64,000 bases of DNA from Algoriphagus sediminis (GTDB lineage: Bacteria; Bacteroidota; Bacteroidia; Cytophagales; Cyclobacteriaceae), in assembly GCF_030403435.1 (NCBI RefSeq), contig NZ_JAUEPH010000005.1, positions 248,001-312,000 of the forward strand, given 5' to 3'. A program made the position numbers and the translations under genes. The notes below the pieces were generated by a model, which was given only the letters and a program-made list of their open reading frames with translations, did no database searches and was not told where the DNA came from. Below, in pieces: positions 55,051-64,000 of the stretch (position 1 is the stretch's first letter; every line of letters begins with the position of its first letter).

Positions 55051-55979
55051 TGGAAAAAGTAAAAGCTTTCGCTCCAGCTACCGTTGCCAATGTTTCCTGT
55101 GGATTCGATATCCTTGGATTTGCGCTGGACTCTCTTGGAGATCATGTGATTCTTTCGAAGAATGATGAGAAAGTCCTTCGTGTCATTTCTATTAAAGGTG
55201 ATGGCGGTCGACTTCCTTTGGAGGCGGATAAAAACACCTGTAGCATTGCGATTAGAGCCATGCTGGATGATTTGGGTTCAGATCAAGGTTTCGATATAGA
55301 ATTGGAAAAGGGCCTTCCTCTTGGTTCTGGAATGGGGTCAAGTGCAGCCAGTGCAGTGGCGGCCTTAGTGGCAGTCAATGAACTTTTGGGTAATCCCTAT
55401 CCAAAGAATGAGCTTTTGCCTTTTGCAATGGAAGCAGAAAGAGCAGCATGTGGAACTGCTCATGCTGACAATGTGGCTCCAAGTCTTCTTGGAGGGTTTG
55501 TTTTGATTCGAGGATATAAACCTCTAGATGTAATAAAGCTTTCAGTTCCAGATAATTTAACCTGTACTTTACTTCACCCGAATTATCAATTGAATACATC
55601 CGATTCACGCAGTGTGCTGAAAGATAGAATCCCGCTTAAGGATGCCATTACCCAATCGGGAAACGTGGCTGGATTAGTAGCAGGATTATTCCAATCAGAT
55701 TATGCTTTAATTTCGAGGTCTCTGGAGGATGTAATTGCAGAGCCATATCGTGCCAGTCTTTTACCTGGATTTGATGAAGTGAAGAAGGCTATGTTAGAAC
55801 TAGGTGCCCTAGGATTGGGGATTTCAGGTTCGGGTCCGACCTTGTTTATTTTATCTGAGGGAAAGGAAAAGCATGAGCACTTCGTGCAAAAAGCAAAAGA
55901 AATTTACGATAATCTTGGTCTAAGCCTTAAGGCTTATTTTTCCAGGATAAATACCAAGGGTGGATTCGTCATCCAATAA
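55050..55979 (+). CDS. thrB: Homoserine kinase
   Basis: GHMP kinase that phosphorylates homoserine. The N-terminus FAPATVANVSCGFDILGFAL is the family start, LPLGSGMGSSAASAVAALVA (about 88-108, in outline) is the ATP phosphate loop, and LGALGLGISGSGPTLFIL is GHMP motif 3. Its 309 aa are normal. Starts in the thrA stop codon (TAATG) and is followed by thrC after 9 nt. Confidence 0.96.
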   Translation: MEKVKAFAPATVANVSCGFDILGFALDSLGDHVILSKNDEKVLRVISIKGDGGRLPLEADKNTCSIAIRAMLDDLGSDQGFDIELEKGLPLGSGMGSSAASAVAALVAVNELLGNPYPKNELLPFAMEAERAACGTAHADNVAPSLLGGFVLIRGYKPLDVIKLSVPDNLTCTLLHPNYQLNTSDSRSVLKDRIPLKDAITQSGNVAGLVAGLFQSDYALISRSLEDVIAEPYRASLLPGFDEVKKAMLELGALGLGISGSGPTLFILSEGKEKHEHFVQKAKEIYDNLGLSLKAYFSRINTKGGFVIQ

Positions 55980-55988
55980 GCAAATGAA

Positions 55989-57284
55989 ATGAGATTTTTC
56001 AGTACAAATAATCGTCAACATGAGGTAGGACTTGCTGAAGCTATCATTAAAGGTTTGGCCCCAGACCAAGGTCTTTACTTTCCCATACAGATCCCACGGC
56101 TAAGGGAAGAGTTTATAAAATCCTTGCCTGGAAAAAGTTTCAAAGAAATCGGTTATGAAGTGATTGGAAATCTTTTTTCTGAAGATCTATCAGTGCAGCA
56201 AATCAAGGAATTGGTAGATCATACCTTGGCATTTGATGCTCCTTTAGTGAAAGTGGAGCCTGATTTTTATTCGCAGGAATTATTTCATGGTCCCACGCTT
56301 GCGTTTAAAGATTTTGGAGCTCGATTTTGCTCAAAGCTGATGAGTATGCTTCTCAAAAACCAGGCTCAAAAAGTCCGTGTTTTAGTGGCAACCTCCGGAG
56401 ATACAGGTAGTGCTGTGGCCAATGGATTTTTGGGAGTAGATGGAGTAGAGGTGATTATTTTATTTCCAAAAGGCAAAGTGAGTAAGCTTCAGGAGAAGCA
56501 GTTCACCACTTTAGGAGAGAATATCAAATGTCTGGAAATAGATGGGGTTTTTGACGATTGTCAGCGATTGGTAAAGCAGGCATTTTTAGACCAGGAGCTA
56601 AATGAGAAAATGGTTCTGACCTCTGCGAATTCCATAAATATTGCTCGCTGGATTCCTCAAGCCTTATATTATTTCCGAGCCTATTCATTATTAGAAGTTT
56701 ATCAGAAAAAGCTAGTGGTTTCAGTTCCAAGTGGAAACTTTGGAAATTTAGCCGCAGGAATTTTAGCCATGAAAATGGGGTTACCCATTGATCAGTTTGT
56801 GGCATCTACGAATCTCAACAAAATTGTTCCAGATTACTTGAATGGTTCTGTTTTCCATCCGCAGGCATCTGTTCAAACTATTTCAAATAGTATGGATGTG
56901 GGTGATCCAAGTAACTTTCCCAGGCTCCTGGCTTTATTCAATCAGGATGATTTTGAACTTCGAAAAATTGTCAAAGGGTATTTCTTTGACGACCACCAGA
57001 CTAGAGAGGCAATTCAAAAAATCCATAAGTTAGGATATTTGGCTGATCCTCATGGTGCGGTAGGCTATCTCGGTTTAAAATCCTTCATGGAAGAAAATCC
57101 CGGTTTTCAAGGCATTTTTCTCGAAACAGCCCATCCGGGCAAATTCAGAGAGGTCGTAGAAGAAACTTTAAATATGAAAGTGGATCTACCGGATCGACTT
57201 GAAAAATTCCTGAAAGGAAAAAAGGAATCGGAATCGATGGATGGTGATTTTCTGAGCTTTAAAAACTATCTGAAAGGAAATTAA
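55989..57284 (+). CDS. thrC: Threonine synthase
   Basis: PLP enzyme that converts O-phosphohomoserine to threonine. HGPTLAFKDFGARF holds the PLP lysine K107, ATSGDTGSAVANGFLG the phosphate loop, and SVPSGNFGNLAAGILA the PLP pocket. The enterobacterial-type N-terminus (FFSTNNRQHEVGLAEAIIKG) is visible. Its 431 aa are normal. Last gene of the operon; it abuts the convergent polyprenyl synthase gene with no gap. Confidence 0.96.
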   Translation: MRFFSTNNRQHEVGLAEAIIKGLAPDQGLYFPIQIPRLREEFIKSLPGKSFKEIGYEVIGNLFSEDLSVQQIKELVDHTLAFDAPLVKVEPDFYSQELFHGPTLAFKDFGARFCSKLMSMLLKNQAQKVRVLVATSGDTGSAVANGFLGVDGVEVIILFPKGKVSKLQEKQFTTLGENIKCLEIDGVFDDCQRLVKQAFLDQELNEKMVLTSANSINIARWIPQALYYFRAYSLLEVYQKKLVVSVPSGNFGNLAAGILAMKMGLPIDQFVASTNLNKIVPDYLNGSVFHPQASVQTISNSMDVGDPSNFPRLLALFNQDDFELRKIVKGYFFDDHQTREAIQKIHKLGYLADPHGAVGYLGLKSFMEENPGFQGIFLETAHPGKFREVVEETLNMKVDLPDRLEKFLKGKKESESMDGDFLSFKNYLKGN

Positions 57285-58259
57285 TTACTTCTTCCGCTCA
57301 ATGGAATAATTAACCAAATCAGCCAAAGACTGCTTGTAGTCGCTTTCTGGAAATACTTCCAAAATATCCATTGCCTCTTTGTAGTATTTGTTCATGACGG
57401 TTTTGGCATATTCCAGGCCTCCACTTTTCTTCACGAACTCGATTACTTCATTGACTGATTTCTTGCTGTTACTTTTATTTCGAATCAGGAAAATAATCCT
57501 CTTTTTTTCGAACCAGTCAGCCTTCTGAAGAGCAAAAATGAGGGGAAGAGTCATCTTTTTTTCCTTAATGTCAATACCCACAGGCTTACCGATTTCATCT
57601 TCACCATAATCGAAAAGATCGTCTTTGATCTGAAATGCCATTCCTACCTTTTCGCCAAAAACTCGCATTTTTTCAATTGTCTCAGGATCACTATCTGTAC
57701 TCGAAGCGCCCATTGCACAGCAAGAAGCCATAAGACTTGCTGTTTTTTGGCGAATGATGTCGTAATAAATATCCTCTGTGATGTCGAGTTTCCTGGCCTT
57801 AGCAATCTGCAAAAGTTCTCCTTCAGCCATTTCTTTCATGGCATTTGAGACAATCCTGAGAAACTCAAAATCATTATGATCAACGCTCAAAAGCAGACCT
57901 CTAGAAAGCAAAAAGTCTCCGACCAGTACCGCAATCTTATTTTTCCATAGTGCATTGATGCTAAAAAAGCCTCTTCTGTAGTTTGCATCATCTACTACAT
58001 CATCATGGACTAAGGAGGCGGTGTGAAGAAGTTCGATAAGTGCAGCTCCCCGATAAGTCGATTCATTTATTCCACCGCAGACACCGGATGAAAGAAAAAC
58101 GAACATAGGTCGCATCTGCTTTCCTTTCCGCTTCACGATATAATTCATTATATGATCGAGAAGCTTAACCCGGCTTTTCATCAAATCTTTGAACTTAAGT
58201 TCAAATTCAGCCATTTCGGCCTTAATCGGGGATTGTATTTGTTTGAGATCCGCTTTCAT
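57285..58259 (-). CDS. Trans-polyprenyl diphosphate synthase
   Basis: A 324-aa enzyme that extends isoprenoid diphosphates, probably to the menaquinone side chain. First Asp-rich motif LVHDDVVDDANYRRG (about 90), second QIKDDLFDYGEDEIGKPVGID (about 210), and MRPMFVFLSSGVCGG at the front. Like IspB or HepT, but product length cannot be read off. Directly convergent with thrC. Confidence 0.92.
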   Translation of the reverse strand: MKADLKQIQSPIKAEMAEFELKFKDLMKSRVKLLDHIMNYIVKRKGKQMRPMFVFLSSGVCGGINESTYRGAALIELLHTASLVHDDVVDDANYRRGFFSINALWKNKIAVLVGDFLLSRGLLLSVDHNDFEFLRIVSNAMKEMAEGELLQIAKARKLDITEDIYYDIIRQKTASLMASCCAMGASSTDSDPETIEKMRVFGEKVGMAFQIKDDLFDYGEDEIGKPVGIDIKEKKMTLPLIFALQKADWFEKKRIIFLIRNKSNSKKSVNEVIEFVKKSGGLEYAKTVMNKYYKEAMDILEVFPESDYKQSLADLVNYSIERKK

Positions 58260-58415
58260 TTCGGTTTTGATCCTGTAAAAATACTAGGCTTTCTTGGCTC
58301 TCCAAGTGAATAGTATTCTTCCGACTGAAAACCCCTAGCTTTCCATACAGTTTTCCAAAAAATAGTATTTTGTATGAGCTACCACTTTTGGTAGACAAAC
58401 AAAACCAAAAGCACC

Positions 58416-58901
58416 ATGAAGAATAGAACAGTTGAAATCAAATGGGGAGTTATTTTCATCCTGGTCTCCCTAGCTTGGATGGTAATGGAGAGAGCACTAG
58501 GTTGGCATGATGAAAATATTGCCGATCATGCTACCTACACTAATTTTTTCGCAATTGTGGCCATAGCCATTTATGTTTTTGCCCTTAGGGATAAAAAGAA
58601 TAACTTTTACCAGGGTCAAATGACCTATAAACAGGGTTTTATCAGTGGAGTCATCCTTACCCTCGTTGTAACCATATTTACTCCCTTGTCCCAGTATATT
58701 ACTTCTACGATAATTACCCCAGATTACTTTACAAATGTGATCAACTACTCAGTGGAAACTCAAGGGTATACGCAGGAAGAAGCAGAAGAGTATTTTAATC
58801 TTCAGAATTACATCATTCAATCTACCATATTTGCACTTATAGTAGGAATAATTACCTCAGCAGTGGTAGCTATTTTCGTGAAGTCAAAAAAAGAATCCTA
58901 G
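58416..58901 (+). CDS. DUF4199 membrane protein
   Basis: A 161-aa protein with four hydrophobic segments: VIFILVSLAWMVMERALG, FFAIVAIAIYVFALRD, GFISGVILTLVVTIFTPLSQ and TIFALIVGIITSAVVAIFV. YFTNVINYSVETQGYTQEEAEEYFN (in outline) between the last two is typical of the Bacteroidota DUF4199 family. Role unknown. Confidence 0.87.
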   Translation: MKNRTVEIKWGVIFILVSLAWMVMERALGWHDENIADHATYTNFFAIVAIAIYVFALRDKKNNFYQGQMTYKQGFISGVILTLVVTIFTPLSQYITSTIITPDYFTNVINYSVETQGYTQEEAEEYFNLQNYIIQSTIFALIVGIITSAVVAIFVKSKKES

Positions 58902-58975
58902 GTTAGTGAATACAGATTGATAAGCCCTAAGAGTTGATTTTGTATATCTTTGTCGACTGACGGAATACTATTCAT

Positions 58976-60676
58976 TTGGAAGAAAAATATCTAAAACGAA
59001 AGTACGAACCCATCCTTCCGAAGAAGGCTGAATGGCCTGTGGTTAAGCTTGCGCGAGAAAGAAAGGAATTCGTGGTGAAAGTTTCTAAGGAAGCGGAAGA
59101 TCGTATTCTGAAAATCACAGGCAATGATTCTGAGATACTGAAGGAGGAGCTGGAAACCACGATGTATCGTGAAAAGCTCCGAATCAAACAAAATCCCTGG
59201 GCGGTAGACCCTGACGATGAGGCAGATTTCTGGGGCGATGTAAAGAGAGATTTATTGACCCTAAGTACCGGTCCTAAGCTTTCGGAAAAGAAGAAGTTTG
59301 AAGAGTATAATAAGATTCTGTATCGGATTACGAATCGGTATGCGGAAGAAATAGCCAGTAATTTCAAGGCCACGCATTACAAATTCACTCGGAGTGTAGT
59401 TACCTATGGCTTTTCAAGATTACTTAATGCAGCCAGGGTTAAAGGATTTCGATCAATTTTTTCCAACCAGTATACTCTTCAGGATAAGATTCAGATTACC
59501 GGAGAAACGGATCAGTTAAGGGATCTGGCCACTAAAGGTACCATCGTAATGGTTCCTACTCACTTTAGTAACTTAGATAGCATCCTGATCGGTTGGATTA
59601 TTTCTGTTTTGGGTTTGCCACCATTCATTTATGGTGCCGGACTGAATCTTTTTAATATTTCCATTTTTGCTTATTTCATGAATGCTCTGGGAGCCTATAA
59701 AGTGGATCGGAGGAAAAAGAACTTGCTGTACCTGGAGACGCTGAAAACCTATTCAAAGGAGGCGATTCAGTTTGGTTGTCACAGCTTATTTTTCCCGGGG
59801 GGTACGAGATCAAGGAGTGGAAATATTGAGAAAAAACTAAAGCTTGGACTACTCAGTACTGCCATTGAAGCCCAAAGAGCCAATTATCAGGAGGGAAAGT
59901 TTGACGTTTCAGGGAAGGTCTTCGTGGTCCCTGTCACCATCAATTATCATTTTGTGCTAGAAGCACCAAGCTTGATTAAAGATTACCTCAGCATTACAGG
60001 ACAAGAGAGGTATTACAAAGAGAATGATGAGTTTTCTAATTCGTACAAAATCTCAAAGTTTCTAGTGAAGTTTTTCACAAAAGGCTCTGACATTTCGGTT
60101 TCAGTTGGGAAGGCCATGGATGTATTGGGCAACTTTGTGGATGAAGACGGAAGGAGTTTGGATAAAAATGGGAGAGTGATCAATACACAGGATTATTTTA
60201 TTTCTGACGGGAAAATCTCTGAGGATACACAGCGAGAAGAAGAATACACAAATCGCCTTGGGATCAGAATAGTGGAGGAATTCCATAAAATAAACAGAGT
60301 GTTTAGCTCCCATCTAGTAGCTTTTACTGCCTTTGAAATAATCAAAAAAGAGAATTCTAAGCTTGATCTTTTTGACCTTATTCGACTTCCAGAAGAAGAG
60401 ATTCATATCCCTTATTCTGACTTTAAGGAGGCTTGTCAGATCGTACTAAATCAGATTTTGGTGTTAAAATCTCAAGGTCTCATCAATACCGCTCCTCACT
60501 TAGCACTACCCATGGATGAGTTGATCGAAGATGGGCTAAGAAACGTAGGAATGTATCATGCCAAGCGGCCTCTTATTAAGGACAGTGAAGAAAACCTGGT
60601 TACAGAGGATATGAGTTTGCTTTATTTTTATCACAATAGACTTACAGGCTATGGACTCGAAAAGCTTTTTAGATAA
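58976..60676 (+). CDS. Glycerol-3-phosphate acyltransferase-like (PlsB/PlsC domain)
   Basis: A 566-aa acyltransferase. VPTHFSNLDSILIGW (about 195) has the H-x4-D active site, FPGGTRSRSGN (about 275) is the FPEGTRSR-like block, and VFVVPVTINYHFVLEAPSL is block IV. It places an acyl chain on glycerol 3-phosphate or a lysophospholipid. The only upstream start in frame is TTG 58976; the next ATG is about 60 codons in. A -7-like TATCTTTG lies at 58945-58952. It overlaps gpsA by 26 nt, tying it to phospholipid synthesis. Confidence 0.87.
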   Translation: MEEKYLKRKYEPILPKKAEWPVVKLARERKEFVVKVSKEAEDRILKITGNDSEILKEELETTMYREKLRIKQNPWAVDPDDEADFWGDVKRDLLTLSTGPKLSEKKKFEEYNKILYRITNRYAEEIASNFKATHYKFTRSVVTYGFSRLLNAARVKGFRSIFSNQYTLQDKIQITGETDQLRDLATKGTIVMVPTHFSNLDSILIGWIISVLGLPPFIYGAGLNLFNISIFAYFMNALGAYKVDRRKKNLLYLETLKTYSKEAIQFGCHSLFFPGGTRSRSGNIEKKLKLGLLSTAIEAQRANYQEGKFDVSGKVFVVPVTINYHFVLEAPSLIKDYLSITGQERYYKENDEFSNSYKISKFLVKFFTKGSDISVSVGKAMDVLGNFVDEDGRSLDKNGRVINTQDYFISDGKISEDTQREEEYTNRLGIRIVEEFHKINRVFSSHLVAFTAFEIIKKENSKLDLFDLIRLPEEEIHIPYSDFKEACQIVLNQILVLKSQGLINTAPHLALPMDELIEDGLRNVGMYHAKRPLIKDSEENLVTEDMSLLYFYHNRLTGYGLEKLFR

Positions 60677-61715
60677 GGAGGAAAAGCCCATCGGAGTGGT
60701 GGGGGTAGGTAGTTTTGGCGCAGCCATAGCAATTATGCTTGCTGAAAAAGTAGATGTTTTGGTTTACGCCAGAAAACCTGAAATAGTAGAAGAAATAAAT
60801 TCTAAAAATACACTTTCAGGAAAAGCAATTCCCGAAAATATCAGGGCGACAACCGAACCAGAAGAACTCTGCAAGCAGTGTGATCTTTTATTTTTCATGA
60901 TTTCATCCTCCGGTTTTCAGGAGGTAACTCGGAGTTTCGCACCCTATCTGTTTCCTTATCACGTGATCATTCACGGTACCAAAGGCTTATGTCTTAATCT
61001 TCCTGAAGGAAAGAATTTGGATCAGATGAAGCGAATGAAGCGATCACAAATTCTTACCATGAGTGAAGTTATCACGGAGGAGACAGTGGTAGTTCGAGTG
61101 GGATGTCTGGCCGGGCCAAATATTTCAAAAGAGTTAAGGCAAGGACAACCTGCAGCTACTGTTGTAGCAAGTAAATACAATGAGGTCATTCTCGAAGGTC
61201 AAAGGCTTCTTCGCAGTGATAAATTCCAGGTATATGGTAATTCTGATATGATCGGGGTGGAGCTCAGCGGAGTTTTGAAAAATATCATTGCCATAGCTGC
61301 GGGTGCTCTTGCAGGCCTGGGATTAGGAGAGAATGCAAAAGGACTTTTGATTTCAAGAGGGATGGTAGAGATGATCCATCTCGGTAATGAACTCGGTGGT
61401 AGTATTAAATCAGTAATGGGTCTCGCTGGAATCGGAGATCTGGTGACTACTTGTAATTCTGTTCACTCAAGAAACTACACGGTTGGATATCGCTTAGCCA
61501 AGGGCGAAAACCTTCAAGAAATAATTGAAGATATGGAAGAGGTGGCTGAGGGTATCAATACAGTAAGAATAATTCGGGCCTTTCTCGAATCTACTGATTT
61601 GCGTGCGCCAATCACCGAAAATCTCTACAAGGTACTTTTCGAAGGGGTGCCTATTTCCGACGCTTTACAGTTTTTGATGAAATATCCATTTAGCGTGGAT
61701 GTGGATTTTGTATAA
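60651..61715 (+). CDS. gpsA: NAD(P)H-dependent glycerol-3-phosphate dehydrogenase
   Basis: Makes sn-glycerol 3-phosphate for phospholipids from dihydroxyacetone phosphate. GVVGVGSFGAAIAIMLA (about 14-30) binds the nucleotide, GPNISKEL and LSGVLKNIIAIAAGALAGLG hold the catalytic Lys, and GLAGIGDLVTTCNSVHSRNY is diagnostic. The 354 aa are slightly longer than usual at the N-terminus. It starts within the acyltransferase gene (26-nt overlap), giving a coupled glycerol-phosphate supply and acylation unit. Confidence 0.94.
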   Translation: MDSKSFLDKEEKPIGVVGVGSFGAAIAIMLAEKVDVLVYARKPEIVEEINSKNTLSGKAIPENIRATTEPEELCKQCDLLFFMISSSGFQEVTRSFAPYLFPYHVIIHGTKGLCLNLPEGKNLDQMKRMKRSQILTMSEVITEETVVVRVGCLAGPNISKELRQGQPAATVVASKYNEVILEGQRLLRSDKFQVYGNSDMIGVELSGVLKNIIAIAAGALAGLGLGENAKGLLISRGMVEMIHLGNELGGSIKSVMGLAGIGDLVTTCNSVHSRNYTVGYRLAKGENLQEIIEDMEEVAEGINTVRIIRAFLESTDLRAPITENLYKVLFEGVPISDALQFLMKYPFSVDVDFV

Positions 61716-61741
61716 AAAAAGGCTTCTGAAAAGAAGCCTTT
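61714..61741 (-). terminator. Terminator between convergent gpsA and sugar dehydrogenase genes
   Basis: AAAGGCTTCT (61718-61727) pairs with AGAAGCCTTT (61732-61741). Read on the minus strand it ends in a U tract (A run at 61714-61720), serving the sugar dehydrogenase gene. Confidence 0.82.
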
Positions 61742-61745
61742 AGAT

Positions 61746-62906
61746 TTAATTCACAGGAAGAAATTTAACCATTAATCCTGTTCCTTCTGTTAGGGCATAC
61801 AGGTATCCATCAGGACTTTGCTCCACATCTCTGACCCGGCCGATGTCTTGAAACATAATCTCCTGCCCCATAGCATCGGTACCTTCTAAATCTACTCTAT
61901 TGATATGCATTTTGGCCAATGCCCCAATTAGTAAGTCTCCTTTCCACTCAGGATATCTATCTGAAGTCACCAGTGTCATACCACATGTAGCAATAGAGGG
62001 AACGTAATATGTGACGGGCTGTTCCATACCTTCTTTTTCGGTGATGTCTGTGATCGGAGTACCATCATAGTTTTGACCATAAGTGATTACTGGCCATCCA
62101 TAGTTCTTTCCTTTTTCTATAAGATTTACTTCATCACCGCCCATCGGGCCATGCTCTGATTCCCAAATTCTATCATTTTCTGAGTCATAGACCATTCCCT
62201 GAGGATTTCTATTTCCATAGGTCCAGATTGAAGAAACGGCGCCTTCCATTCCAACAAAGGGATTGTCATTAGGTATCCTTCCATCATCATGGATTCTATG
62301 AATCTTACCATGGGAATTAGTCAGGTCTTGCGCGTTTTCAGGTTTATTCCCACGCTCTCCATTCGAGAAATAGAGATAGTTATCATTATCGAAAACTATT
62401 CGACTACCATAGTGCCTTCCAGTCTCCCATGGGGGGGCAGTCACGATAAGTTCTTCCTGGTTCGTAGCCTGATTACCTTCAAGTCTAAATCGCATAATAG
62501 CCGTCGCACCTAGACTGTCCTGCATCGGTTTTCCATAAGAAATGTAGATCCAACCATTATCCGAGAAGTTTGGATGAACCGTTATATCCATTAGTCCCAC
62601 TTGCCCTTTGACATAAAAATCTGGCAGGCCAGAAACTTTTTCACCTGTGAATTGATCATCCTTAAATAAAAGAATCTCTCCACTTCGCTCAGTGACCAGC
62701 ATAGTACCATCATCGAGCCAGGTCATACCCCATGGATTTTTGAACTCTGTGTAGAGCGTGTCAACCTTAATCAGATGCTTTTCAGTTTGGATGGCGTGAG
62801 TGGCATCAATTACTTCTTCAACTTCGTTGGCTTTCTCCTCGCATGAGGAAAAAAGACAAATTATTCCAAGCGATAAAGAAGTGAATACTTTGTAAATAGG
62901 TTTCAT
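61746..62906 (-). CDS. PQQ-dependent sugar dehydrogenase-like lipoprotein
   Basis: A 386-aa envelope protein with lipobox FSSCEE at about Cys22. It follows the soluble aldose dehydrogenase (GSDH) propeller: WGMTWLDDGTMLVTERSGEI, DITVHPNFSDNGWIYISY, HGKIHRIHDDGRIPNDNPF, YGNRNPQGMVYD and ESEHGPMGGDEVNLIEKGKNYGWP (in outline). It should oxidise aldoses with PQQ in the periplasm; no PQQ synthesis genes are in the window. Confidence 0.88.
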   Translation of the reverse strand: MKPIYKVFTSLSLGIICLFSSCEEKANEVEEVIDATHAIQTEKHLIKVDTLYTEFKNPWGMTWLDDGTMLVTERSGEILLFKDDQFTGEKVSGLPDFYVKGQVGLMDITVHPNFSDNGWIYISYGKPMQDSLGATAIMRFRLEGNQATNQEELIVTAPPWETGRHYGSRIVFDNDNYLYFSNGERGNKPENAQDLTNSHGKIHRIHDDGRIPNDNPFVGMEGAVSSIWTYGNRNPQGMVYDSENDRIWESEHGPMGGDEVNLIEKGKNYGWPVITYGQNYDGTPITDITEKEGMEQPVTYYVPSIATCGMTLVTSDRYPEWKGDLLIGALAKMHINRVDLEGTDAMGQEIMFQDIGRVRDVEQSPDGYLYALTEGTGLMVKFLPVN

Positions 62907-62975
62907 AGGATTCTTTATTTATTCAAATTTACAAACTATTCCACCTGCTCGAAAGTTCTGCCAAACAGTTTCCGA

Positions 62976-64000
62976 TTAATATTTCTGAAGTACTTTGCCC
63001 TTGGAGATTGATTCAAATCTCTGGACCATTTTTTTGGAACCAATAAACAAAGGAGTTCTTTGGTGCAGACTGCTTGGTTGGATATTTAAAATTGGAATTT
63101 CCCCATTGGTGGCCAAAGCCCCGGCCTGGTCTGCGATAAATGCTAGCGCATTTGCTTCATAAAGCAATCTTAGCTTTCCATCTGGATTTTTCTCAGTAGA
63201 AGGGTAAAGGTAAATTCCACCTTTCAGAAGATTCCTGTGGAAGTCTGCGACTAAAGACCCAATATACCTTGCAGCAAAATTCTTTGATTTACACTCATCA
63301 ATGTACTCTTTTACTCCATTCTTCCATTGATTTTGAAGTCCTTCATTGATGGAGTAAATGCTGCCATCCAAAGGAGCTTTAATGGAAGGATGAGAAAGGA
63401 AAAACTCACCCAATGAAGTCTCATATGTGAAGCCGTTTACTCCATGACCTGTGGTGTAGACCAACATAGTCGAGGATCCATAAAGAACATACCCGGCAGC
63501 CACCTGATCCCGTCCTGGCTGCATGATATCCTCCTTTGTGATGGGACTTCCAGGGGGAGTCTTTCTCCGATAGATTGAGAAAATGGTACCTATACTTATG
63601 TTCACGTCGATATTTGAACTCCCATCCAGGGGGTCAATAGCAATCACATATTTTCCTGATTTATTTTGAAGATCGATTACTGAGTCTTCTTCTTCAGAAA
63701 CAATGGCACAGACTTCGCCGCCTTTACTAAGTGCACGCATGAACCGGATATTCGCAATGACATCAAGTTTCTGCTGTTCTTCTCCCTGGACATTGGTTTG
63801 GCCGAAGGCTCCTCCAATATTGGCAAGTCCGGCACGATTGGTTTCTCTGTTGACTATCTTTGCTGCCAAAGCAATATCCCTGAGTAATTGCGAAAGTTCT
63901 CCTGAGGCAAAAGGGAATTCACTTTGTTTTAGCTTGATAAAACGGTCGAGTGTGGTACCCACCGAGTAGGCCAGTCCTGAGTTGTCTGGCTCGTAAGGTA
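62976..64000 (-). CDS. fbp: Class I fructose-1,6-bisphosphatase (5' end outside window)
   Basis: Gluconeogenic enzyme that hydrolyses fructose 1,6-bisphosphate. EEEDS and [23 protein letters not shown] (in outline) hold the metal and catalytic residues, [20 protein letters not shown] and [15 protein letters not shown] are family blocks, and the C-terminus ends [12 protein letters not shown] at 63960-63962 is available, but the frame stays open and family-like to the edge ([18 protein letters not shown]), so the true start is probably beyond 64000. Confidence 0.93.
   Translation of the reverse strand, partial: PYEPDNSGLAYSVGTTLDRFIKLKQSEFPFASGELSQLLRDIALAAKIVNRETNRAGLANIGGAFGQTNVQGEEQQKLDVIANIRFMRALSKGGEVCAIVSEEEDSVIDLQNKSGKYVIAIDPLDGSSNIDVNISIGTIFSIYRRKTPPGSPITKEDIMQPGRDQVAAGYVLYGSSTMLVYTTGHGVNGFTYETSLGEFFLSHPSIKAPLDGSIYSINEGLQNQWKNGVKEYIDECKSKNFAARYIGSLVADFHRNLLKGGIYLYPSTEKNPDGKLRLLYEANALAFIADQAGALATNGEIPILNIQPSSLHQRTPLFIGSKKMVQRFESISKGKVLQKY

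Overview
The window reads as chromosomal DNA of a Bacteroidota bacterium, most likely Cytophagales (Cyclobacteriaceae or Algoriphagus-like). The evidence is: promoters of the TTTG-N19-TAnnTTTG type, lipoproteins and exported proteins with short signal peptides, a secreted FG-GAP protein with a C-terminal type IX secretion-like sorting domain, DUF5916/CBM9 and DUF4199 proteins, a 2-oxoglutarate dehydrogenase E2 with two lipoyl domains, and a fused thrA-thrB-thrC operon. The taxonomic call is inference from protein style; no rRNA is present.

Layout. 1-6100: end of an unknown gene, a terminator, then the 2-oxoglutarate dehydrogenase operon (E1, E2, E3). 6125-9694: a Rossmann/DUF2520 protein and a compact four-gene cassette of two DUF2589 proteins, a related 375-aa protein and a zinc-ribbon protein, with no known function. 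9696-18756: M20 amidohydrolase, acyl-ACP desaturase, ribokinase plus GRP-type sugar permease, a lipoprotein esterase/beta-propeller pair, an M19 dipeptidase and a small exported protein. 18877-22394: clpB behind a perfect inverted repeat, then a CPXCG peptide and a PNPOx-like flavoprotein. 22464-34744: exported proteins, mostly large (sortilin-like propeller, two S9 peptidases, DUF5916 outer-membrane-type protein), plus a DsrE protein and a TspO-like membrane protein. 34954-40948: an accessory-looking stretch with a start-less ORF remnant, an FDCFG/GHFH-motif protein, an HTTM-like membrane protein, an RmlC-like epimerase, GT2, Gfo/Idh/MocA and YtcJ-type amidohydrolase genes. 41013-51788: FG-GAP secreted protein, murF, DUF2461, HAD phosphatase, tRNA-Ala with a GIY-YIG nuclease gene inserted into its 5' end, recR, clpS, a sodium:solute symporter, an ATL protein, SDR, NTF2-like and GreA-like proteins. 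51796-57284: META lipoprotein and the threonine operon with a Thr-rich leader peptide. 57285-64000: polyprenyl diphosphate synthase, DUF4199, a PlsB-like acyltransferase with gpsA, a PQQ-type sugar dehydrogenase and fructose-1,6-bisphosphatase cut by the window edge.

Most striking structures: (1) a roughly 305-bp unit at tRNA-Ala(GGC), where a 25-bp direct repeat made of the tRNA 5' end flanks a GIY-YIG gene whose stop codon lies inside the mature tRNA, with the apparent tRNA promoter now upstream of the truncated copy; (2) the DUF2589 cassette as an unexplained system; (3) an apparent threonine attenuation leader upstream of thrA; (4) a 9-bp perfect inverted repeat overlapping the predicted clpB promoter.

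Most of the remainder is ordinary metabolism and housekeeping. No CRISPR array, insertion sequence, prophage or recognisable defence operon was seen.
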